In this document: positions 18,135 to 25,689 of the stretch, piece after piece | Position numbering within the stretch: the first letter of the stretch is position 1 | How the letters are laid out: the number at the start of each line of letters is the position of its first letter | From: Mucilaginibacter lacusdianchii | Lineage (GTDB): Bacteria > Bacteroidota > Bacteroidia > Sphingobacteriales > Sphingobacteriaceae | Direction: 5' to 3' | Length of the DNA: 64,000 nucleotides | Assembly: GCF_009770985.1 (NCBI RefSeq) | Contig: NZ_WSRW01000002.1 | Span: 1,054,001 to 1,118,000 of the forward strand | The notes under the pieces: model-generated | Database searches by the model: none | The model's input: only the letters and a program-made list of their open reading frames with translations | What the model was told of the DNA's origin: nothing | Position numbers and translations under genes: made by a program

Positions 18135-21100
18135 TTATAACTTAATGTTGACACCTGCATTGAAAACTCTTTGGATAGGATACGCTACACCGTACACTTC
18201 GGGATCCACACCCTTATAGCCATACAGGGTAAGCAGATTTTCACCGTTAGCAAATAGCCGCACGCCCGAAATTCGCAACCTGCGTACCCACTGAGAAGGC
18301 AAATTATAGCCAACCTCGGCATTTTTTAGGCGGAAGTAATTTCCGGAGCGTATGTACAGCGATGACCAGGCAGTATTATTAGGATTACCTAAAGATAAGC
18401 GTGGCTGTGTGGCGGTGGTGGCCGTTTCAGGTGTCCAGCGGGCGTTCAATAAATCATATCCCTGCCCGCTATAGGTTAATCCTGAAAAATCGGAAAAGCC
18501 GTTGGCCAAGGCGTTGTTAAATAGTATATCGTGATTTTTTACGCCTTGTAAAATCACACTTAGGCTAAAACCTTTGTAATTAAAGCCCAAAGTAGTTCCG
18601 TAAAAAATTAATGGTTTAGTATTGCCTATTGGCGTTTGGTCAAATTGATTAATCACGCCATCATTGTTCAAATCTGCATACTTTACATCACCGGCTTGTG
18701 GCGTGTAACCTAGTGTGGTAGCACTTGCGGCAGCTTCTTGCGCATTCTGGAAAAATCCAAGGGCTTTGTAGCCAAAAATAACATCCGTACGCTGGCCTGT
18801 ATAACGTGTCCACGGATAAGGATTGGCCGGCTCATCCTTAAACACTGCTTTAGTACTTTGCACAGATGCGTTGCCGGTAATAAAGTAGTTAAAGTTACCA
18901 GCGTTGTTTTGATAAGTTAGCGAAAGCTCGCCGCCTTTGTTCAGATTAACGCCAATATTTTCGTAAGCGTAGTTAGTACCAAGTAAGGCAATGCTGGCGC
19001 CACGAATTTGCAGCAGGTTGTAATAACGGTCGCGGTAGTAATCGGCAGTTATTTTAAAGTGGTCTTTAAATAAAGCTATATCAGCGCCTATATCCAGTTT
19101 ATGCGCTTTTTCCCAGCTTATGTTCGGGTTAGCCAACAAGTCCTCTGCATAAATTTGCACACCGCTTCTGTTTGTACCAGTAGTATACGGGTAGCCAATA
19201 GGGCGCGAATAGGTTTGCAAAAAGTTAAAGTAACCATAATTATCTACGTTGGCATTGCCTGTTTGACCGTAGGTTACCCGCCATTTCCAGCTGTTTATCC
19301 AGCCAAAATTATCTTTAATAAAACTTTCGCGTGCCATTTGCCAGCCTAAACCACCGGCATAAAACATACCGAACTGATGACCCGGCGGATAGCGGCTATA
19401 ACCGCTGTTGTTTACAACCGCCTCAATGAAATACTTACCGTCGTAATTATAAGCACCTTTTAATGCACGATTGGTGGTTCCCTGCGATAGATCGTAGTTT
19501 AGTACTACCGAACGATAATCATACAAAAACAAGCCGCTTACATTATGCTTGCCGAAACTACGGTCATAATTAACGGTACCTTGCGCATAGGCATAACGGG
19601 CGCTTGAAATGGTACCAAAAGTATTAGATTGTGTAAAAGGTGAACCTACTGGCGAGTAGGCATTACCGCCGCCAAACAGGTAGGTATTGTTTTGCAACGA
19701 ACGGTTAGTAAGCCCTTGTGAAGAAAACGCCAGGTTACCTTTGCCTTTAACCGATAAGCCGGGGGTAACGCCGCTTAAATCGTAATTTAAATCCAGGTTG
19801 GCCAGCACATCATTACTATTAACGCGCTGGTAACCCGAATACTGTGTTTGCGATAAAAGGTTGTTGGTATAAACCGTTGTTCCACCAAAGGTATTGTTAG
19901 GATTGTAAACAGGATAAGCATTATTAGGCGTAGTAAACAGCGCATTTAATATACCGCCGTAACCTGTACCCGGTTGCGTAAACTGCTGTATACGGCCAAA
20001 CAATTGTAAATCAACATTTAAGTTTTTGGTTACGTTTACACTCAGGTCAGAGTTAATCATGTAACGGCTTAAATCGTTGTTGGTGTTGTAGGGTGATGAT
20101 GAAGCCGTTTTAAACATACCGGCTTGGTCCAGGTAATTTAAAGAGATGGTATAACGTGCTACCTGCGTGCCGCCATTTACGTTTAACCGGTAGCTGGTTA
20201 AAGGCGAATAATCGCGCAATAGAGTTTTAAACCAGTTTACGTCGGGATGGCGATAAGGATCGGTCTGATCACGGTAAGCACTAAAATCGGCACTGCTGTA
20301 AATAGGCTGACGTTTGTCATTTTGCAGTGCTTCATTGTATAGGTATGCATATTGGTAAGCCGGCAGTGGCGTAGGCAAACCAAGTGGCTGTTGCAACGCG
20401 GTTTGCGCTGTAAATGATATACGCGGCTTACCCATTTCCGGGCGCTTGGTAGTTACCAGCAATACACCTCTCGAGCTGTTGTTACCCAATAGCATAGTAG
20501 ATAGTGCATCTTTTAATACCGATATGGATTCAATACTTTCCGGATCAATAGAAGATATTTCGCGCTGTACGTTATCAATTATGGTGATGGGCGTATTACC
20601 GCGTAAAAACAAACCAATTTCTGTATTGTCATTAGCCGAATAATTGTTGTGCTGTACCACATTGCCAATCAAGTCGGCCTTGGTTTGGCTGGCGGTGCTC
20701 GGCGAGGCAAAACCACTATATTGCTGCGTATACAAGCCGGGCAATTGTCCGGGTAAGGCATAAGAGTACAAAGTAGACGGCGTAGTAGTTAATTGATTTG
20801 TGTAAAGGGTGGCAATAGAACCTAATGTATTTTTGGGATCAGCCGTTCCGTACAATACATCAATCCGGTCCGGAGATTTTAAGTAAGTCGGTATCAGCCG
20901 TACCCGTAACGTATCCTGCCTGTTTAGCTTTACTTGGCGCACATAAAAGTTTTTAAGTGCAAACACCAATATATCACCTTGTGCAGCATTGATGGCAAAT
21001 TTGCCGCTGTTATCTGTAGTCACAACATCAGGCTTTGCTTTTACGGTTATTTTAACGCCTTTTAGCGGCACCCCATACTCATCTACCACAACACCCTTGG

Positions 21101-21224
21101 GGCCATTGGTATAAGGCGCTGTTCTGGCGGTTGTATCCTGCATGGCTGCGTACCCGTTTGTCATCACAAACAACATGAAGACACAAACTGCGGTAATACA
21201 TTTTTTCAAGTAGCAGTAGGCCAT
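18135..21224 (-). CDS. SusC-like TonB-linked outer membrane transporter, atypical N-terminus
   Basis: I place the start at ATG 21224 (MAYCYLKKCI...); an in-frame TTG at 21254 would add ten residues. A signal peptide (VMTNGYAA) precedes a carboxypeptidase-regulatory-like domain (GVVVDEYGVPLKGVKITV). The usual EVVVVGYGTQKK segment is degenerate, reading SPDRIDVLYGTADPKNTLGSIATLY, while the plug still has FLRGNTPITIIDNVQREI and SVLKDALSTMLLGNNSSRGVLLVTTKR. The barrel ends in NAGVNIKL. This divergent plug entry suggests a different TonB-box or partner geometry from the SusC at 13242. It is followed by a SusD and preceded by two lipoproteins in one presumed operon. Confidence 0.88.
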   Translation of the reverse strand: MAYCYLKKCITAVCVFMLFVMTNGYAAMQDTTARTAPYTNGPKGVVVDEYGVPLKGVKITVKAKPDVVTTDNSGKFAINAAQGDILVFALKNFYVRQVKLNRQDTLRVRLIPTYLKSPDRIDVLYGTADPKNTLGSIATLYTNQLTTTPSTLYSYALPGQLPGLYTQQYSGFASPSTASQTKADLIGNVVQHNNYSANDNTEIGLFLRGNTPITIIDNVQREISSIDPESIESISVLKDALSTMLLGNNSSRGVLLVTTKRPEMGKPRISFTAQTALQQPLGLPTPLPAYQYAYLYNEALQNDKRQPIYSSADFSAYRDQTDPYRHPDVNWFKTLLRDYSPLTSYRLNVNGGTQVARYTISLNYLDQAGMFKTASSSPYNTNNDLSRYMINSDLSVNVTKNLNVDLQLFGRIQQFTQPGTGYGGILNALFTTPNNAYPVYNPNNTFGGTTVYTNNLLSQTQYSGYQRVNSNDVLANLDLNYDLSGVTPGLSVKGKGNLAFSSQGLTNRSLQNNTYLFGGGNAYSPVGSPFTQSNTFGTISSARYAYAQGTVNYDRSFGKHNVSGLFLYDYRSVVLNYDLSQGTTNRALKGAYNYDGKYFIEAVVNNSGYSRYPPGHQFGMFYAGGLGWQMARESFIKDNFGWINSWKWRVTYGQTGNANVDNYGYFNFLQTYSRPIGYPYTTGTNRSGVQIYAEDLLANPNISWEKAHKLDIGADIALFKDHFKITADYYRDRYYNLLQIRGASIALLGTNYAYENIGVNLNKGGELSLTYQNNAGNFNYFITGNASVQSTKAVFKDEPANPYPWTRYTGQRTDVIFGYKALGFFQNAQEAAASATTLGYTPQAGDVKYADLNNDGVINQFDQTPIGNTKPLIFYGTTLGFNYKGFSLSVILQGVKNHDILFNNALANGFSDFSGLTYSGQGYDLLNARWTPETATTATQPRLSLGNPNNTAWSSLYIRSGNYFRLKNAEVGYNLPSQWVRRLRISGVRLFANGENLLTLYGYKGVDPEVYGVAYPIQRVFNAGVNIKL

Positions 21225-21320
21225 ATAATCAGAGATTTTAATTTTATTAAACAATAAGGTCCTTTAGCAAACCCATTCTCAGAACTTGCTTATATTGATT
21301 ATCAGTTTTATATCAGCTAT

Positions 21321-22325
21321 TTAGCTACACTTAAAGGTGTACACAAACGGGCTTGATGTATTGCCGTACCCTATTTTGGTAGCACCGTTGGCGCTGGTAA
21401 TAAAGTATTCCATTTTTACAATCGTTTGTGCATCAGTAGCGCCAAAGAAAGACTTTGGCCAAAATGTAATTTGATACCTGTTAGAGCCCGCGGGCAGTTG
21501 TACCATTTTGGTTTTATCGGTTTGTTCGCACACAGTTACCGTTTTACCGTCACTGGTATAAGCAGTAGCGCACAGGTAAACGTTTTGTGCGCCCGAAAGC
21601 TGTGTAGAGGTTACCGTTCCGTCAAATGTTAGCGTCACAAAATCATTATCCAGCGATTTGGGCGGGTTTACGGTAGTTAGCTGTGGATTACAAAAGTCTA
21701 CCATATCTCCTGTTCCGCCGGTTAATTCAAAACAGTCCGCCATCAATTTTACACTGTAGTAGGTACCAAACTCGTTACTGGTAAAGCCGTTGCCGGTGTC
21801 GGTAATGCAATAACCTAGCTTAACCAACGTATTGTTATTATCTGCACCTACTTTAATTTGAATGTTCAGTTTACCAGTTATTGTTTCGTTACCGCCATGG
21901 GTGAATGATTTGTCGGATTGATAAGCTACCCATTCCATGTCGTCAATCAGGTTAGCACCAATGCCAAATGTTTTTTTCATAAGGTCGGGCCAGTTTAATC
22001 CACCACCATTTTTTGCCAAAGTAGTGTTTGGAATGAGGGTCATGTTGCCATTCCCGCGAGGGCCGCTATAAGTAATGGTTGTATTTTTGGATGTTTGCCA
22101 GCCTTTAGGTACCAGAAAACCAAAAACCAGGTAATCAGGTCCGCCATCTCCTGCCGTGGGAATATTAATATTAACGGTAATAGGCACTGTTGAACCCACT
22201 TTAGCCGTCGAAGGCTGCTCAACACTGGCAATTTCTTCACCGCAGCAGGCCAAGATGATGCACAAGATGATGAAAGCACAGACCTTCCATAATTTTTCTC
22301 CCTTTATATGTAGAGGTATTCTCAT
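21321..22325 (-). CDS. Outer-membrane lipoprotein, DUF4961-like; possible surface glycan-binding protein
   Basis: The 334-residue protein has a lipoprotein signal (CIILACCGEE). Its body is all-beta, with successive Ig-like stretches (STVPITVNINIPTAG, NETITGKLNIQIKVG, NDFVTLTFDGTVTSTQL, IVKMEYFITSANGATKIGYG). The composition and SusCD-adjacent position match what is annotated as DUF4961 in Bacteroidota; I assign that from memory. Cysteine pairs in the second half may form disulfides. It follows the small lipoprotein gene by 22 bases and precedes SusC. Lipoproteins in this position are often surface glycan-binding proteins, but binding is not shown. Confidence 0.6.
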   Translation of the reverse strand: MRIPLHIKGEKLWKVCAFIILCIILACCGEEIASVEQPSTAKVGSTVPITVNINIPTAGDGGPDYLVFGFLVPKGWQTSKNTTITYSGPRGNGNMTLIPNTTLAKNGGGLNWPDLMKKTFGIGANLIDDMEWVAYQSDKSFTHGGNETITGKLNIQIKVGADNNNTLVKLGYCITDTGNGFTSNEFGTYYSVKLMADCFELTGGTGDMVDFCNPQLTTVNPPKSLDNDFVTLTFDGTVTSTQLSGAQNVYLCATAYTSDGKTVTVCEQTDKTKMVQLPAGSNRYQITFWPKSFFGATDAQTIVKMEYFITSANGATKIGYGNTSSPFVYTFKCS

Positions 22326-22347
22326 CGTTTCGGGTATTAAGCGTTGC

Positions 22348-22797
22348 TTATTTAGTTGCTTTTTCTAGTGTGTATATATAAGTATTGTTAGGGCATCCCG
22401 GACTGAATGTGAGGCTCAGTTGCCTTACACCATTCACAATCGGGTAATTAAATGCAGTGGGTATGGGCTGCGCCCCGTTGGCGTTGAATACAATTTGAAA
22501 AGGATACTGCGGATTATCCAATGAATATGTTCCGTCTTGATTTACCAGAAATGGCAACTTATTAATTAAGGTGTATTTTCCATCGTTAAAGCTTACCTGA
22601 AATTTGCTAAAATCGACCAGATTGGTAATATCAGTACCGTTCCGTGTAGCTTTGATTACTTTCCAGCTGCCGCCAATATCTTTGGGCATTTCTTGCGAAG
22701 GCACTATTTGTTCGGTTTTACAAGAGCCAAAGCACATCATTGTACAAATGATGGCCAACAGGAAAGCCCGGCCAAGTATCATTTGAATTTTCATCAT
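22348..22797 (-). CDS. Small lipoprotein, DUF5004/lipocalin-like
   Basis: This is a 149-residue protein with a lipobox (MMCFGSCKTEQ). The mature part begins with GGSWKVIKATRNGTDITNLVDFSKFQVSF and continues as an antiparallel beta-barrel-like series (KYTLINKLPFLV, GTYSLDNPQYPFQIVF, VRQLSLTFSPG, NTYIYTLEKA). A GxW start of this kind is typical of Bacteroidota lipocalin-like/DUF5004 lipoproteins; the family label is from memory. It lies between a SusD and the DUF4961-like gene in one operon and is probably surface-exposed. The function is unknown, with glycan binding or complex assembly as the likely options. Confidence 0.6.
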   Translation of the reverse strand: MMKIQMILGRAFLLAIICTMMCFGSCKTEQIVPSQEMPKDIGGSWKVIKATRNGTDITNLVDFSKFQVSFNDGKYTLINKLPFLVNQDGTYSLDNPQYPFQIVFNANGAQPIPTAFNYPIVNGVRQLSLTFSPGCPNNTYIYTLEKATK

Positions 22798-22812
22798 CTT
22801 AGTATTGTATTT

Positions 22813-24549
22813 TTAATAACCGGGGTTTTGAATAAGTTCGGGTGACTTTGCCACTTCGGCTTGCGGAAAAGGCCACAAGTACATGGCTGTACGGAAATTG
22901 CGCTGGCGTACGGCAAACGGTTTGTATGATACAGCAACACCATTTCGGTTTACCTCCATACCCATACTCGCAATGTTATCTGTTTGCTCGGCTATCTTCC
23001 AGCGGCGCACATCCCAAAAACGATGTTCTTCAAATGCTAGTTCTATACGGCGTTCGCTTTGAATAACCTTACGCATGGCATCTTGGCTTAAACCAGAAGG
23101 CAGTTGGTATGGATTTAAACCAGCACGTTCACGTATCTTTTCTACTGCCTGGTATACTTGTGCCGTAGGCCCTTCATATTCATTGGCCGCTTCTGCATAA
23201 TTCAGCAGTATTTCGGCATAACGCATTAGCGGCCAGCAGCGTTTAGAAACGTGCGTAATATCACTGGCTACAGCATTGGGATCGAGCATTTTATTGGTGT
23301 AATAACCAGTACGCGTTCCTACCCTTACAGCATCCGGCCCTTCACCAACACCATTGTAGTTGCCGGTATAAATATTTACGGGCAAAAACCCTGCCGCCAA
23401 GCGGTTTGCCAACGGTGTTTGATCATGAATTACAGAATACTCTAAACGTGGGTCACGCCCGGCATAAGGGTTATTAGGATCGTAGTTAGAGGCCGGATCA
23501 GTTATAGGCAAACCATTGCGCATCGGGAATGCATCTACCAAACCTTGTAACGGGAAAGCGCCGTTTTTACCCGTACGTGAAGGCGGATCCCAGAGGCTTT
23601 CAAAATCTGAATTTGAACCTCGCATCAGGGCAAAAATGTATTCTGTATTGTACCGCAGGGTAAATAGCTGCTGAAAGCCAATGCCGGGTGTACTGTTATC
23701 TATATTTAAACTATAGGCCGACGAGGCGATAACAGCCGCAGCAGCATCTTCGGCCAGTTTCCATCGCTCTTTGTCATAAGCCGGGTATCCTACCAACGCA
23801 CCCACATCGCCTGATGCTAGGGTCTTTCCATTAAATAAAGGACTCGCAGCATAAAGCAACACCCTTGATTTAAGCGCCATACAGGCACCTCTTGACGCAC
23901 GCCCGTAACTAAGCCCTACCTGCACTAAAGGCAAATCTTGTCCGGCAGCATCACATTCAGAAACAATATAGTTTACGCATTCGGCATATGTATTACGCTT
24001 GGCCGGAATACGGTCGGTATAGTTGTAAATGGTATCGCCTACTATATGGATACCGCCATAGTGTTTTAATAATATAGCATAATACCAAGCCCGCAAAAAG
24101 CGCGCTTCGGCTTTGTACTGGTTTTTTACAAATTCGCGGATAGGCGATTTGGGAAGGTTTTTCAACAATTGATTAACCGCGCGAATATTGGAATAGCATA
24201 CAGAATAAGCGTCATCCGTAACCACGGCTGCGTTAATGGTGCCTGTTTCAAAGGCCAATGCTGTTGTACCGTTTGAGGATGCTACTTCGGCTTCGTCAGA
24301 CGCAGCATCTAAGCCCCCGTTTGGCGTTTGGAAACCGATAGGCCCATATGTAAACCTGCCGGGGTTGAAACTAAAACCAGTATTACTATAAATGTTTGAC
24401 AAAAAAGCTACCGTGTTGGCACTATCGGCAAACACCGTTGTTTCTGACAGGTTGGTGGTTTGTGTTTGGGCTAAAAAGCCTTCCTTTTTACACGAAGCTG
24501 CAAAAAAAAGACCCATCACACCCAAAAAATAAGCGTAAAGTTTTCTCAT
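22813..24549 (-). CDS. SusD/RagB-family lipoprotein, first gene of the operon and without an upstream SusC
   Basis: A lipobox AASCKKEG follows a 19-residue signal. SusD motifs include YKAEARFLRAWYYAILLKHYGGIHIVG, ALKSRVLLYAASPLFNG, MRYAEILLNYAEAANE, SERRIELAFEEHRFWDVRRWKIAEQ and a final SPELIQNPGY, giving 578 residues. Unusually it is promoter-proximal: an operator/promoter lies about 150 bases upstream, and no SusC precedes it. In normal loci SusC comes first. Downstream are the two accessory lipoproteins, then SusC, SusD and SusC. It may pair with the last SusC or act as an additional binding lipoprotein. Confidence 0.92.
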   Translation of the reverse strand: MRKLYAYFLGVMGLFFAASCKKEGFLAQTQTTNLSETTVFADSANTVAFLSNIYSNTGFSFNPGRFTYGPIGFQTPNGGLDAASDEAEVASSNGTTALAFETGTINAAVVTDDAYSVCYSNIRAVNQLLKNLPKSPIREFVKNQYKAEARFLRAWYYAILLKHYGGIHIVGDTIYNYTDRIPAKRNTYAECVNYIVSECDAAGQDLPLVQVGLSYGRASRGACMALKSRVLLYAASPLFNGKTLASGDVGALVGYPAYDKERWKLAEDAAAAVIASSAYSLNIDNSTPGIGFQQLFTLRYNTEYIFALMRGSNSDFESLWDPPSRTGKNGAFPLQGLVDAFPMRNGLPITDPASNYDPNNPYAGRDPRLEYSVIHDQTPLANRLAAGFLPVNIYTGNYNGVGEGPDAVRVGTRTGYYTNKMLDPNAVASDITHVSKRCWPLMRYAEILLNYAEAANEYEGPTAQVYQAVEKIRERAGLNPYQLPSGLSQDAMRKVIQSERRIELAFEEHRFWDVRRWKIAEQTDNIASMGMEVNRNGVAVSYKPFAVRQRNFRTAMYLWPFPQAEVAKSPELIQNPGY

Positions 24550-24685
24550 ATTATATGGTTTATAATAATCATTTACTGTTTTAAAACTGAACGTAAACGC
24601 AGTGCAACTTCAGTTAAAGCCCTGTTTGAGTTGCACCTTATATAATTGGTTATTTTCGCCTTATCGGCAACGTTTAAATTTTATG

Positions 24686-24716
24686 CTAATTTAATCTATA
24701 AAACCGGTTTAGCAAA
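24686..24716 (-). promoter_or_regulatory. Promoter with embedded LacI-type operator, SusD-SusC operon
   Basis: On the minus strand there is TTTG (24713-24716), then a 19-base spacer holding the CTAAACCGG palindrome, then TAAATTAG (24686-24693), one mismatch from TAnnTTTG. This matches the Bacteroidota promoter layout, with the operator occupying the spacer. The plus-strand 16-mer AAACCGGTTTAGCAAA is at 24701-24716. A transcript starting here would have a leader of about 130 bases before the SusD start. Confidence 0.72.
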
Positions 24717-24807
24717 TGTTTTATAAGCTTTTATTTATCTTTTTTGATTTTATTTATAAAACACCGCTGTTTTTAAGTTTTTTGTTGGTTTACAAACCCT
24801 GTTCCTA

Positions 24808-25647
24808 TCAGTTTGATAAAGGTGCTTGATTAAAATAACGGCTAAAAAATAAAACCTGATACACTATCGAGTTTCCCCAGTATTCCCATGAATGACCACC
24901 ATTGCGGGCAATAAAATCATGCGGTATATGCTTTTCTACCATTTTTTGGTGCATAACCAGGTTAGATGGATAAAAGTCGTCGCTGTAACCGCAATCGAAT
25001 ATGATAGCTAATGCATTAGGCTGTAAATTTTCTATTATGTAGGTAACACTGTTATCTTTCCAGCGCTGCGGGTTGCTGTCATAGTCACCCAAAACCTGGC
25101 TAATGCCGTATTTTTTTGAAAACGGCGCTAAATCCACACAACCACTCATACTACCTGCTGCACCGAAGGTGTTTTGATGCCGTGCAGCGAGGTACAACGC
25201 TCCGTGGCCGCCCATGCTTAGTCCGGTTATGGCCCGACCCGACCGGTTTGCAATGGTGGCGTAATGTGCATCTATATAGCTCACCAATTCGGTTGCTACG
25301 TAAGTTTCATAGTTCATTTCTTTATTCACCGGGCTATCGAAGTACCAGCCGGCATAATTCCCGTCGGGGCACACGATGATGATGTGATACTCATCTGCCA
25401 ATTGCGATATAGAGGGCACTTTGCTTATCCAGTCGGCATAGTTTCCGCTGAAGCCATGCAGCAAATACATAGCCGGATACTTACTATGCTTTTTATAACC
25501 AGCCGGCGTAATCACAACTGCTTTTATATCTTTATGCATGCTGTTGCTGTGTGTAAGTACAGTATCTACTTTGGCTGCCTGCACCCTAGTACATAGCAGC
25601 AATAATAGCATACACATTAGCTTTGCAGGTAGAAGAAATTTAAACAT
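24808..25647 (-). CDS. Secreted alpha/beta-hydrolase esterase, CE1/esterase D-like
   Basis: A signal peptide ends near RVQA. The rest is an esterase D/CE1-like alpha/beta hydrolase. It has an oxyanion-type strand YPAMYLLHGFSG and the nucleophile elbow GLSMGGHGAL, with Ser in G-x-S-x-G. The catalytic His is probably in NGGHSWEYWG, and an Asp lies in IIFDCGYSDDF. The 279-residue length fits the family, which includes feruloyl and acetyl esterases and S-formylglutathione hydrolases. Secretion and the position 43 bases after a GH92 gene suggest removal of acyl or aryl esters from glycans. The exact ester is not evident. It is probably co-transcribed with the GH92 gene. Confidence 0.83.
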   Translation of the reverse strand: MFKFLLPAKLMCMLLLLLCTRVQAAKVDTVLTHSNSMHKDIKAVVITPAGYKKHSKYPAMYLLHGFSGNYADWISKVPSISQLADEYHIIIVCPDGNYAGWYFDSPVNKEMNYETYVATELVSYIDAHYATIANRSGRAITGLSMGGHGALYLAARHQNTFGAAGSMSGCVDLAPFSKKYGISQVLGDYDSNPQRWKDNSVTYIIENLQPNALAIIFDCGYSDDFYPSNLVMHQKMVEKHIPHDFIARNGGHSWEYWGNSIVYQVLFFSRYFNQAPLSN

Positions 25648-25689
25648 GATATACGTGTTTCTATGTAGTTTCTTTTTGCGTAAGATGAA

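Noticed and set aside
21225..21254. Ten-residue N-terminal extension of the inner SusC from a TTG start
   Set aside because: The ATG at 21224 directly precedes a good signal peptide; no ribosome-binding evidence favours the TTG.
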